Below, piece by piece: positions 27,455 through 37,904 of a stretch of 64,000 bases of DNA. Made by a program: the position numbers and the translations under genes. The notes below the pieces were generated by a model that was not told the DNA's origin, did not search any database, and was given only the letters and a program-made list of their open reading frames with translations. The DNA comes from Panonychus citri (lineage: Eukaryota > Arthropoda > Arachnida > Trombidiformes > Tetranychidae): the NCBI RefSeq assembly GCF_014898815.1, contig NW_026515541.1, positions 2,418,001 to 2,482,000 of the forward strand, read 5' to 3'. Position 1 is the first letter of the stretch. Every line of letters begins with the position of its first letter.

Positions 27455-27763
27455 TTAATTAAGAGTATACATAATAGAGTTAGTAGGAGCGTGCATATTT
27501 TCAATTAATCCTCGTAAGATTTGCATCCGTATAATATCGACTTCAATCAATTCACAACATAGAGGGTAAGCAGGGTGTTCTTTTTCGGGTAATTTACGTT
27601 TTAATATATGTGAGATTTCACGGTTTCTCGTATACTCATACGTCCATTCATTTATACCTGACCAACCCATCTCTTCTATTCGTTTCCGTAGCTGTTGAGC
27701 CCGATTTGTTAGAGCAGTCATTTTATTCCTTGCAGTGTCCTGATTTATTATTCTACTAGCCAT
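27455..27763 (-). CDS. Small helical Polinton protein, family copy D
   Basis: 102 residues from ATG at 27763. It keeps the family pattern in a shorter form: RIEEMGWSGINEWTYEY, SHILKRKLPEKEHPAY, then ELIEVDIIRMQILRGLIE. No intron is evident. It faces copies A-C on the opposite strand near the right end. No signal or membrane segment. Confidence 0.65.
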   Translation of the reverse strand: MASRIINQDTARNKMTALTNRAQQLRKRIEEMGWSGINEWTYEYTRNREISHILKRKLPEKEHPAYPLCCELIEVDIIRMQILRGLIENMHAPTNSIMYTLN

Positions 27764-27923
27764 GTTTTTTTTTTGAGGACAAAATTTTTATTTGAATGAC
27801 TGTGACGGAATATTTATCCAAGGATTAAATTTAAAAATAGACACAATAATTAGTCAATATCAATTTATTATAATTTAAATTTACAGATACTTTTATAAAC
27901 TGTTTCTTATATGTGTACACTTT

Positions 27924-28274
27924 TCAATTATTTGTACTTGTTGACACTTGACTTTCTATAAATCTCAGTTGTTGAATCTTGGCTTTCATGAAATTTTGAA
28001 GACGCATCAATAACCTGAAGAACCCTTCTTCGTATGTGAACTCATATAAAAGGTAAATTTTATTTATTATTGTATTGTACCATTTGATATTTTCCAGTGT
28101 AACATGATTATCATTACTTGAAGTTACATTTACGGTTTCTGCTTCGGCTTTCATTTTACATAGTTCACTGAAGTAATCCAGAATTTCGTCTCGTATATTC
28201 TCAACACCAATGAGTTGGAATTGCTGCTCGAAGTAAACAAGTTTATTGAGAACGGAAATATAAAACTGTTCCAT
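27924..28274 (-). CDS. Small helical Polinton protein, unknown family
   Basis: The likely start is ATG 28274 (MEQFYISVLNKL), giving 116 residues. The frame is open further upstream, but that part overlaps a direct repeat. Composition is helical with heptad-like spacing (QFQLIGVENIRDEILDYF, RLLMRLQNFMKAKIQQL). It does not show the EIDLLRIQ motif of the neighbouring family, so kinship is unproven. It is the last gene before the right inverted repeat. Confidence 0.5.
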   Translation of the reverse strand: MEQFYISVLNKLVYFEQQFQLIGVENIRDEILDYFSELCKMKAEAETVNVTSSNDNHVTLENIKWYNTIINKIYLLYEFTYEEGFFRLLMRLQNFMKAKIQQLRFIESQVSTSTNN

Positions 28275-28313
28275 TGTCGTCGATTCACGGTTAAAAGTTG
28301 AACGACTGAAGAT

Positions 28314-28402
28314 CATCCAAAATTCACAATTTACACTTTTGTTGTAGACAAATTGGTTGAAATTCACCCAAAATTCACAATTAACTTTTTGTTGTTTACA
28401 CT
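28314..28402. repeat. Direct repeat upstream of the last Polinton gene
   Basis: AAAATTCACAATT(TACA)CTTTTGTTG occurs at about 28318 and 28372, 54 bp apart, in the leader or promoter of the minus-strand gene at 27924-28274. Confidence 0.7.
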
Positions 28403-28537
28403 GTTGAAGTTAAACTAGAAATGACGTGAATATAGTAATCTGTTCTATAATACCACAATGAGGGAGTAAAAAAGGCTCCCTTTAGCTAACTCATTAGAAT
28501 AACAACCAATCAAAATTGAAGTGAGTCATAACAATAA

Positions 28538-28768
28538 AGCTTTAAAAAGCCAAATTGGTTCTCAAGGTCACCGCCAGAGGTCACTACTTATCATAAGGTC
28601 ACTGTATATTGGTTTCATATAGAATGGGCTAGAAATGTACTTGTATATAGGGACACCCGGTATAGACACCCGGTATGATCACCCTGTATAGACAACCTAT
28701 AGGAACATTTTGGATCGTTTGGGACACCCTGTGCAAAAATGGGCCAGAGATGTACTTTTTATACTACT
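28538..28768 (-). repeat. Polinton right terminal inverted repeat
   Basis: Complement of 11497-11726. It ends ...TTTTTATACTACT directly before GACGTT at 28769-28774, the right copy of the target duplication. Confidence 0.94.
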
Positions 28769-28844
28769 GACGTTTAATTAGATCAATCCCAAGATTCGAC
28801 TTTCCACCTCCCCCACCACCAGTTTTGTCGGTCTAAATAGCCAT

Positions 28845-29665
28845 CATCATAGTCCTAGTATCGTTAGTCCACCACACCAAGTTCCCACCATCACCATAGT
28901 ATTGTTAGTCCACCTCACCGAGTCCTCATCATCGTCTAAGTATGGTTAGTCCGCCACTTCGAGTCATCATTAGCCTCTATGTATTGTTAGTCCACATTTC
29001 CCCCTCATCATCCACCGCTGAGTATCATTAGTCCACTTTTCCTGATCATTATTAGCCTCTATGTATCGTTAGTCCATACTTCCGAGTCACAATCATCGTC
29101 TAAGTATCGTTAATCCACGTTTCCAAGTCATCATCATCGTCTAATTATGGTTAGTCCACCATTCCGAGTCACCATTAGTCTCTATGTATTGTTAGTCCAC
29201 GTTTCCAAGTCATCATCATCATCGTCTAAGTATCGTTAGTCCACGTTTCCAAGTCATCATCATCGTCTAATTATGGTTAGTCCACCATTCCGAGTCACCA
29301 TTAGTCTCTATGTATCGTTAGTCCACGTTTCCAAGTCATCATCATCGTCTAAGTATGGTTAGTCCACCATTTCGAGTCACTATCGTCGTCTGTGTATCGT
29401 TAGTCCACATTTTCTGCTCATCATTAGTCTCTAAGTATCGTTAGTCCACCTCACCAAGTCATCATCATCGTCTAAGTATGGTTAGTCCACCATTTCGAGT
29501 CACTATCGTCGTCTATGTATCGTTAGTCCACCTTCCCAGTCATCATCATCACAATAGTGTTGTTAGTCCACCTCACCAAGTCATCATTACCTTCCGAGTG
29601 TCGTTAGTCCAAGTATTCTAGTGTTTCTAAGTTACTCTCATAAGTTTACTATTGTTAGTCCAAAA
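28845..29665 (+). repeat. Minisatellite in the LTR element, about 20 units with GTTAGTCCAC
   Basis: GTTAGTCCAC (or a one-base variant) recurs about every 40-44 bp, some 20 times, separated by GAGTCATCATCATCGTCTAAGTAT-like segments. The same TTAGTCC heptamer occurs in the coding linker of gag-pol (5745-5830) and in the LTR. It lies in the untranslated 3' part of the retroelement. Possible binding array or packaging signal; function unknown. Confidence 0.85.
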
Positions 29666-29725
29666 AGGAAAAGAAATTCAAAAGTTAATTAAATTCAAAT
29701 TCAAAAGAAAAGTTTATTGAATCAA

Positions 29726-30043
29726 TCATTGGAATTTATTCCAAACTTTTTGGAGAGAAGGAATCATCCCGTTACAATTAGGAATTTTCTTCGCATGAGA
29801 GTGGACCAGGTGAGAAATTAAATTTTTCCACCGTTTCGGCTCTTTCACCTTAAAACAATAAGGGCAAAATCGACATTTTAAATGATCCTGAGCGGTTGAA
29901 AACCCGACCCAGAACCCATAGTGCGGAGTGTTAATCAGCTCAGATAATAAGCGATTAATGAAAGGATATTGGTTATTGGTTAGTCGCCTGCGAATATGGG
30001 TTAATGCTGGAAACTTCAGGTCAAAAATTTCTCCCTCGTTCAT
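29726..30043 (-). CDS. Antisense zinc-finger-like frame in the 3' part of the LTR element
   Basis: 105 residues from an ATG at 30043, opposite to gag-pol-env. CRFCPYCFKVKEPKRW then LISHLVHSHAKK gives Cys and His spacing like a C2H2 or BED-type finger. The first half (THIRRRLTNNQYPFINRLL) is basic. Antisense genes are known in some plant Ty3/Gypsy elements, but I know of none in errantivirus-like ones. It may be a real accessory gene or a captured host fragment. Confidence 0.5.
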   Translation of the reverse strand: MNEGEIFDLKFPALTHIRRRLTNNQYPFINRLLSELINTPHYGFWVGFSTAQDHLKCRFCPYCFKVKEPKRWKNLISHLVHSHAKKIPNCNGMIPSLQKVWNKFQ

Positions 30044-30650
30044 TTTCTTTAATGAAATAGTTGGGTGGGGAAAATTATCATCGTCATCATCATCATTTCC
30101 ACCCTTTCCATCATTTTCTTTTCCTTCATCATCTATTCGTTCGAATCGGTGATTGATGGAGAGAGAGACATTTGTTTATTGACCTCGTCAATACACTGAG
30201 AGACAAATAGAAGAAAAAAATGAATCAATATAAATTATTAGCGAAAAAAAAAGAATCATGTAAAAGGAAAAAGGAAGAGAAAAAGAGAGACACTTTACCA
30301 TTGAAAGATTCGAGAAAAATTTTGCGGACATGATGAAAAATTTGAGTCAAATAGAAGAGAATTCGATGATAATAATTATGAAAAAAAGAGTATTGAAAAA
30401 AAGGGGATCAAAAGAACCACGAAAAAGAAAAGAAATCCAGAAAACAGAGAATGAATTAAACGTAAAGAAACTTTTGTTGTTATTGTAAATAGTAAGACGG
30501 AAACAGAAATGACCCCATAGTTGTTGTTGACAACTTTGACCGAACGGTCGAGCGATAGATCGAAAAGTTTCGATAGTATTGACCCGAACAAGAAAGTTTC
30601 GTTAATTTAGTTAAATTAGTTAATTGTTCCTCAAGAGGCTTCGGACTAAC
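30044..30650. other. Non-coding 3' region of the LTR element
   Basis: No gene. 30190-30440 is an A/G-rich run on the plus strand. A short minus-strand frame at 30376-30591 is hydrophobic low-complexity sequence. Confidence 0.5.
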
Positions 30651-30663
30651 TAGAAGGGGTGAA
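30651..30663 (+). other. Polypurine tract
   Basis: AGAAGGGGTGAA lies directly before the 3' LTR, preceded by GGCTTCGGACTAACT, another copy of the GGACTAA heptamer. Confidence 0.75.
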
Positions 30664-31067
30664 TGTAATGATCCAAAATTGAAAAGGTTATCGAGAAAAT
30701 TATCTAATGTTGATTTAGGTGTTCACTTAATTAGTTAGTCCAAAGTCGTTTTTAATTAAGAAATTGCTACGGGAAAAACAAACAAAGATTAAGGTGATAA
30801 CGGAGGAAAAAGTCAAGGTACTACGAATTGTAGACAGAGAAAATAGAAAGAGAGAAAATTTTAATATAAAATAAGGTTGAATAACCAGAAAAGTTAGTCT
30901 TGTGTTTGGTCTTGATTTTAGTCTTGAATTGGTTTGTGTCGGTTATTTCATCAAAGTGAAAAGTAAAATTGTAATCGGTTGTTAAATTTAAGTCATCGAG
31001 AAATTAAAGTTTTGTGTTAATTTGATTCGATTGTTTCTTGATTTTCATCATCAACCTCATCTTTACA
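30664..31067 (+). repeat. 3' LTR
   Basis: 404 bp, apparently identical to 3742-4145, followed by the second ATAT. It is the strongest sign that the insertion is recent. Confidence 0.93.
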
Positions 31068-31239
31068 ATATTTAATCCAATCTAAATAGACAGGAATCGA
31101 TCTGAGAAGCAAGAAAAAAAAATATAAATATATAAAATATAAAAATTTTCTCGAATAAAAAAATTTAAACCATAACATATTTGACAGGATTCTATTCAAA
31201 TATCATCAAAATAATAAAAAAAGATCCACAATAAAGAAT

Positions 31240-31785
31240 GACTAATATGCAAAATATTGAAGCTAATAATCTGAATGGGTCAGAAATCATTAGCAATGCA
31301 ATTTTTTCCATTTATGAATACGCACATCTTGTTTGTGGAATTTGTCAGAAATCATTTTTTAAACTTTTTGTGATGGAGCTACGGTTCTCTGTTTGTTTGT
31401 AGAATGGGTCAGAAATCATTAGCTAAATAATGCGTTCCATTTATGGATACGCACATCTTGTTTGTGGAATTGGTCAGAAATCATTAAAAAATCATTTGTT
31501 TTATTAATTTATTAAATCTTGTTTGTAGAGTGTGTCAGCAATCATTAGCTAAATAATTTGTTCCATTTATGAATACGCACATCTTGTTTGTGGAATTTGT
31601 CAGAAATCATTTAAAAATCATTTGTTTCATTAATTTATTAAATCTTGTTTGTAGAGTGGGTCAGAAATCATTAGCAATGCAATTTGTGTCATTTATGAAT
31701 ACGCACATCTTGTTTGTGGAATTTGTCAGAAATCATTTAAAAATCATTTGTTTTATTAATTTATTAAAAGATTACAATTTTAATC
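31240..31785 (+). repeat. Tandem repeat with ACGCACATCTTGTTTGTGG and GTCAGAAATCATT
   Basis: Four full units, spaced 118-136 bp (at about 31317, 31435, 31571, 31697), with shorter ones between. Each contains TTGTTTGTRGARTNNGTCAGAAATCATT. Two diverged units occur again at 33160-33250. The short frame at 31569 is a by-product. A satellite-like filler between the two duplicated ABCG tails. Confidence 0.85.
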
Positions 31786-32259
31786 TACTATTGCGTCTGT
31801 TTTTAGATTTTAAGTTTAGAATAACAACGAGTGTTTGAGATTAGTTATAGCAATTGATGCAATTTTTCTTTTCTCGAACGAATAAATTTCAATAAAGTAA
31901 TTTTTAGTAACGTTGGTCACTTTTCGCCAATGATTAACAATGAACTCCCAGTTCACTAATAAAACTAACAGCTATGCACAGGCTAGTTTAAATAGACAGG
32001 AATCGATCTGAGAAGGTCATTTAGGCAACCTTCATATAAAGAAAATCAAACATTAACATTACACTACCATTTCTCTTTGATTTTCTTCTTACTCGGTAGC
32101 TTATGAAAATGAAATAATGATGATAGGAAGTTACGGCAGTGGAAATATATGAAGGTTAATCAGTTAGTCTCAACTAATTGTCAAAATTATTTTCTATATA
32201 GACTTTCGATGACCTTACCTGGTCTTTAAACAGAGTTCCGCTCAGAAAGTCTTTTCTTT

Positions 32260-33080
32260 TCAATAAATTGAACAATTATTTACTTTTTTAAAGGTGAATG
32301 TTGCATTTAGAGCAATGTGATCGGAGGTAACCACCGGTAGCGGAATATTAAGTTCAACTTGCGTTATATTATCAGAGTAGCACAAATGATCATTTGCTAA
32401 TGATCCATTACAAAAATATTTTGGTTTATCATGAGTTGGTTGCAAGGAAAAATGATTCAAAATGAAGTTAATTCTTCGCGAGTCCGAATCGCCTTTTTCG
32501 TCGAAGAAGAAGGTGTTATCCACGTTGAGATCACTAACCAAAATTATTACATTAACAGGAGAGATCTCAATATTCCGCCTGTCGTATCCACCAAATGCCA
32601 ACGAATCTAGACCTGCGTGAACCTTCGGGAGTCATTCGTACCAAGGAAGGTCAGGTTTATAATAAATATTTAAATAACCCAATAAAAACGCAGGATCACC
32701 AATAGTGAAATAGCACAATTGTAGATTGTGTCAGCGCCAATGTCTAATATTTGTGGTGACAAAGAATGTTGATGAAATTAGTCTTTTTATATTGTGGGCC
32801 GTTAAAGTGCGACTTGAACCGAACCATTGGGTCCTCTGGAGATCGAAAGAACGAGTTCCAATATTTGATTGGTGAGCTCCAAAGTTTTCAAGCACATTTC
32901 TACGAAAGGTGAATTAACTTCTTGAAATCCACAAATAAAGTGCTTTTTTCTACTATTCAAGTAACTTGCAGAGGTTTGACACAAATTGGTGTTGCCAAGA
33001 ACATTGTGGCTGTATATGTTCAACATGGTGAAAGATAAAATGCAGCTTTGTGTGTATGTTGTTTTCATAGCTTTTAACAA
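32260..33080 (-). pseudogene. LINE endonuclease domain relic
   Basis: Two minus-strand frames, 33080-32802 and 32601-32260, match the N- and C-terminal parts of the endonuclease (EEP) domain of non-LTR retrotransposons. The first has IYSHNVLGN and ICGFQEVNSPF. The second has VIILVSDLNVDN, DSRRINFILNHFSL and VTSDHIAL, matching the conserved D-x-N, SRR and SDH motifs. In most active enzymes the first is GDFN; here it is SDLN. About 200 bp between them is broken. No reverse transcriptase remains. Confidence 0.7.
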
Positions 33081-33751
33081 TTGGAGGGGTCTGCATAATT
33101 TTTCAGAAATTGTTTATTTAATCAGCTCATTTAAAAAATAATCTCATTTTGTTCACAGCATTGGTCAGAAATCATTTATTAAATCAATAAATTTAGAGTA
33201 CAATAATCGCATTTTGTTTGTAATAGAATTTATCAGAAATCATTCTTTTCACCAACTCATCAAGAGATAAATTCAGTATGTTTCTCAAAGGACTTCGAGT
33301 GTTATAATTTAAACAGTGATAAAACTAAGCAGTTTATTTCAGATTTTCTTTTGGATTTATCTTCCATTAGAGTGAGAATTATTATAAAATATTTTCAAAT
33401 TGAGTACCCTCCGTTTTTGCAAAAAGCTTCAGCATACCTCCCCTTCCAGCCTGGCTCCAAACACCATCCATAATGATGACAATGGAAGAAAGTAAGAAAA
33501 AAAGATTAAGCTGAAAGAAAAGAGAAAGAAAAGAGAAAGAAAAAATGAGAATGAGGGGAAAAATTAGAGAATGGTCTTGAAATGACCTTGAGCATATTCT
33601 GTATGGTGCATTAGCTCATACTGGTTCATGCTTTATGTAGTGAAACCCGTTTAAACCTAATTTCAAATGTTTGCATGTACTAAACAGAGATATCCATTCT
33701 GACTGGGATCGAAATTCCGGTTAATGATAATTAGTGTTTTATTGTTAATTA
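33081..33751. other. Non-coding spacer before the second duplicated segment
   Basis: Two diverged units of the CAGAAATCATT repeat (33160-33250), then a purine-rich stretch near 33480-33560. No gene seen. Confidence 0.5.
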
Positions 33752-34414
33752 TTTGAAGAGTCGAAAATATTTTTTGGTTAGATTTCATGTTCGATTTTTC
33801 ATTTTAAATAAAATTCTTTTTATAGTTTTATCATTTGTGACCTTACTTTAATTTTAATTAAATTCAGAGTAACAATTGATTCAAGTTTTTCTTTTCTCGA
33901 ATAAGAAAATTTTAACCATAACATATTTGACAGGATTCTATTCAAATATCATCCAAATAATAAAAAAAAGTTACACAATTAAGAATGACTAAAATATTTG
34001 ACGAGAATTTTAAGTCGATTATTATACAAATCAAATGGAGTAAAAGGGTGAGTATGATCGATAAATTATTGACAGTTCTATCGTAATATTCGAGCTCTAA
34101 TACTAAGACAGATAAAAGCTAATAATCTAAAAGCGACAAGTAAAACGCCTAAAGCGATGAAATTACGGACTACATTGTTTTCGTCGAAATTCAATCTTCT
34201 AATAACACCTTCACCATCTAGAACACAACCTAATCCTGGAGGGATAATATCATGTAGATTTATAGCTGAATCGTTGGAGTTGAACATTTCCATTGCACTC
34301 ATCATGGAGCTTATATCGTTCAATGATTCGGGTACATCACAGGTAATATTGGTCACTTTTCGCCATTGGTTAACAACCAAAATCTCATTTCCATAATAAA
34401 ACCAACTGATATAT
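33752..34414. repeat. Segmental duplication, copy B, with intact LTR-element target site
   Basis: It matches 3079-3741 and continues through ACTGATATATTTAATCC (about 34405-34421), the unoccupied form of the insertion site. It contains the last exon and 3' flank of the working ABCG gene. Confidence 0.87.
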
Positions 34415-37400
34415 TTAATCCAATCTAAATAGACAGGAATCGATCTGAGAAGCAAGAAAAAAAATATGAATTCAAATGACAACGAAGATACAAATCGACA
34501 ATAGAACATACTTGTTATTCAAAAATAGGCCACCAAAGAGCATGAGAGGAATCATAAAGGGTGGAGCTATTGAAAGGCCCATGGTGACATTTTTACTTAT
34601 ACACGAGATGAAATAACCAAAACCCGAGGCCACATTAGCGATCAATGTTAATACGAACGCCGTGAGTAAAAACACTTCGACATCTTTGTAAAGTCCAATC
34701 ATCCAATAAGTTATCGCCGCAAATGAGAAAGGTAACACAATGAAATAAGGTAATTCAGCGAGAGTCTTTGAGATGAAATAAACGGCCACCGAGTAAAGTC
34801 CATTACCATAATCTCGAATGAAAACCGGGAGTTCTAAACAAAAGGTCTGAAATGAAAACAATATTTATTAGAACAAGAGAAAGAAAGTCAACTTGAAAAG
34901 TACCAACATTGATTACGGCGAATGCATTGGTAAATGTTATGTTAGCGAGTAAAATAAATAGAGCACCGTCGATGTTCATGATTGATTCTTGATTATATTC
35001 TTGTCCAAAATAAATGAATCCTAATAGAAAAGCGAAAAACTTTAAAGTAGAAAGAGCGAAAATTAGTTGTTTGATATTCTGTTTAATTATTCGAGTCAAA
35101 TGTTCACTTACGAATGTCTGAGCTATTCTAATGGTACTTAAAAGTGGTTCTCTTGTATTGATCAACCATGATCTCCATAGAACCCATTTGATCTGAGTTA
35201 AGTATCCTCGCTTATAGAAAGAGCTGATCTTCGACTTATATTCACTATGAATTTCGGTTTCCGATAAATTTGCTCTGTTGTTCATATTGGCGGCGAATTT
35301 TGATTCAGAAAACTTTTGACAAATTTCCTAAGATTTAAGAGAAAGAAAAATTAATTACTCTAATCAGCCGATTCTATTATATTCATAACTTACTTTAACC
35401 TTTTGTTTACACTCATCTTCTCTACCTGGAACGATGGCTAATTGTTGAATATAAAAATCGGCTGGATTGTAATTCGGTTTACAATGAAGTCCAATCCCGG
35501 AGAAAAACTCGAGAGCATCGGAAGAGTTGCCCATGAAAGCGACTCGACCTTGAGAGAGGAGTAAAATTTCATCAAACATTTCAAACACTTCGGATGAAGG
35601 TTGATGAATAGTAGCAAGAACAGTCCTTTTGGTGGCCGCCATAGACTTAAGGACACTAACGACACTTTGAGCCATAAAAGAGTCGAGTCCTGAGGTTGGT
35701 TCATCGCAGAAAAGTATCGACGGGTCAGTTAAAACCTAATTTTAAATGGTAAACATAAAGTTGGACATTCAATCAATCAATCATTTAACACTCAAGAAGA
35801 CATTGAATATACCTCAGAAGCGAAAGCAAGTCGCTTCATCTCTCCTCCAGAAATCGACTTGTCCATTCCTGGTGTACCAATGCGACTATTTTCAATCTTT
35901 CTCAATCCCAACTGATAAAAAGTAAATTAAAGTTATTGGTGATTTTTAGACATTGAAATGTCAAATTACCTCGAATATGACATGGTCCACTTTTTCGCGA
36001 ATCTCTGCTGATGTAAAACTAGCCGAAGTCCGAAGATTAGCCTAAAAGTTAAAGTTAATGAAAAAAAAATCAAGTTAATTGTTGAACAGGTCTAATGGTT
36101 GTCTAATTGATTCTCAGTCCAATAAAAATTCACCTGGAATAAAAGATGCTCCCGAACAGTTAATACACCGATGAACATATCATCTTGTTGTACATAAGCT
36201 GAACATGCGGCTGTCATATCAGCGGTGGCAAGTTGACCATTGAGATAAACATTACCGCGAACATCGAGATTCCTAAGGTTCCGTCCAGTTAGAACATTAA
36301 GAAATGTCGTTTTACCAGCTCCTGATGCTCCCATGATGGCAAGTAAATGGCCACTGGCAATTTTACCGGAGACTGTGAAATTTACACAAGGAAAATAAAT
36401 GAAAATTAACAAAAACAGTTAAAGGAAATGAAAACGAAAAATAACAAACAGAAAGAACCTCAGGTAACTGAATACAAATTAAAGTTCGATAAACAAAATC
36501 GACCTGAATAAACCACACAAAAAAAAGTCAATTCGATCAAGTTAAATTACTAACCATTGTTGATAATTTGAATGGGCTCAGTTGTGGATGCAGCTCGAAA
36601 CAAAGGTTTAACCGGTCGAGATGAGACACTCAAGTCTTGCCATTCGATACCGACCGTTTGAAAGCTACAACGACGATCCAAAGTTTTATCAGTTAACTGA
36701 CCATCTTGGTCAACTGAAATCGGTAACAAAGTGTCCATCATTTGCGTCCAAAATTAGAAAACGAGAGTAAAAACAATTGTCGATTATCAAATGTCACATA
36801 GGAAAAAAAAACCTCTCAAACAAATGAAAAGTCAACACGGTTACGTAACAATTAACAAAATCACGATTTCTCAATACGAAAACACAATTGATTGTTCACA
36901 ATTTGATTGAAGTAAAAACAAAACTCGAAACACTAAACTAATCAAATGTAGAGGTCAGTTTGAAGCAATCAACTTGAATTCAATTGAACCAAATAATAAA
37001 TTACATTTGTATCTTGTTGACCCAAAGTTTACAAACAAAAAAACTGGTTAATCAGCTGACGGAAAATAGCGCGAAATTCAATTGGCCTTCATTCAACTGT
37101 TCAAGATGATTAAATGATTAGTTGATTAATTTTCCAAGGAAATGTGGATGATTATCAAGATTAATCTATTTTTATCTTATCATTAATGGTTTTTTCTTCA
37201 ATCTCTATTGATTTCTCACTTGAGTGATGAACAATTTAAGTGAACTTGTTGAAAAAAGCAATTGAACATTCAATCATTTCTCATGAATAAATTAAATCAA
37301 ATTTTCTAAACTTCATCATACTAATATCTTTAATTGTGATGGACATGAATGAATAATCAATAAATTTTAAACGATTAATTACCGTTAGTTTCTGGTCTTA

Positions 37401-37497
37401 TCTCGTCGTCCATAAAAGTTTGATTAACGAAGTAACGATTTGGTATATTGGCCTCCGTCACCTCTACTGGTATTATTGCGACATCATTGTTAGACAT
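34078..37497 (-). CDS. ABCG (White-type) half ABC transporter, 10 exons
   Basis: Exons: 37497-37383, 36713-36555, 36372-36134, 36041-35970, 35911-35813, 35735-35394, 35327-35112, 35039-34908, 34846-34512, 34444-34078, giving 691 residues. The start MSNNDVAI is preferred over the ATG at 36741, because exon 2 has an acceptor (GATTTCAG) at 36714 in phase with exon 1. The nucleotide-binding domain comes first: Walker A GASGAGKTT, Q-loop QQDDMF, signature ISGGEMKR, Walker B ILFCDEPTSGLDS, H-loop ATIHQPSSE. It is followed by about six membrane helices with a Cys-containing last extracellular loop. This NBD-TMD order is that of ABCG half transporters, which dimerise to move lipids, pigments precursors or xenobiotics. 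The frame is intact. The donor of exon 8 (AAT/GTTGGT) is the least certain junction. Confidence 0.9.
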
Positions 37498-37904
37498 TTT
37501 TAATTGTTCTGGTTAATTGAATGGAGGAATGGATGATTTTAAAGTTAGTTGATTACTTGGAAGGTGGAAGATGTTGAAAATCACTTTGTAATTAAAACTT
37601 GTGTTGAACTTTCGTTAATTGTTGGTAATCAACATTAACCAATCTTTTACTATTATTATATTAATAGTTTGAAACATTTAATTCACCAATTAATGAACGA
37701 AATATCAACGATACTTTGTAATCAACTTTCATTTCATTAAGATTGATTTAACAAAACACTTGAGGTTATGGTTATCTAACCATGGTTACTTTTAATCATT
37801 GATTGAGAAATTGATTATTGTTGTTGACAACTTATAACAGCAAGAATAAGATATTCAATTATTCAGACGTTTCTTGTGATTCCGAACAATTTAATGAATT
37901 AATA

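Larger units (their letters stand above)
11497..28768. mobile_element. Maverick/Polinton DNA transposon, 17,272 bp
   Basis: Terminal inverted repeats of about 230 bp start AGTAGTATAAAAAG at the left end and end with its complement at the right. They are flanked by the 6-bp duplication GACGTT. The cargo includes DNA polymerase B, retroviral-type integrase, packaging ATPase, adenain-like protease, penton and major capsid genes, all hallmarks of Polintons and adintoviruses. Plus-strand morphogenesis genes pack tightly, with overlaps of a few bases; the polymerase lies on the minus strand. The ATPase and integrase carry frameshifts, so this copy is probably inactive unless these are assembly errors. 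The ends are intact and nearly symmetrical, so insertion was not ancient. Confidence 0.96.
3742..31067 (+). mobile_element. Env-bearing Ty3/Gypsy LTR retrotransposon (errantivirus-like), interrupted by a Polinton
   Basis: The element begins TG and ends CA, with two 404-bp LTRs that look identical and an ATAT target duplication (3738-3741 and 31068-31071). The unoccupied site survives in the paralogous segment near 34411. Subtracting the nested Polinton and its 6-bp duplication leaves about 10.05 kb. Order: LTR, primer-binding site, gag-pol frame, env-like frame, repeat-rich 3' region with an antisense frame, polypurine tract, LTR. Protease-RT-RNase H-integrase order is that of Ty3/Gypsy. The extra env and the 4-bp duplication are errantivirus features. 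Matching LTRs imply a recent insertion, yet gag lacks its normal start and pol has an in-frame stop. Confidence 0.93.

Noticed and set aside
28845..29665. CRISPR-like array (regular repeats and spacers)
   Set aside because: The spacers are themselves repeated and the setting is a eukaryotic retroelement; it is a minisatellite.
31569..31838. 89-codon frame with internal repeats
   Set aside because: It arises from the tandem satellite units and has no other support.
36550..36741. ATG at 36741 as start of the ABCG gene
   Set aside because: A phase-matched acceptor at 36714 joins to an upstream exon with its own ATG at 37497, giving a better N-terminus.
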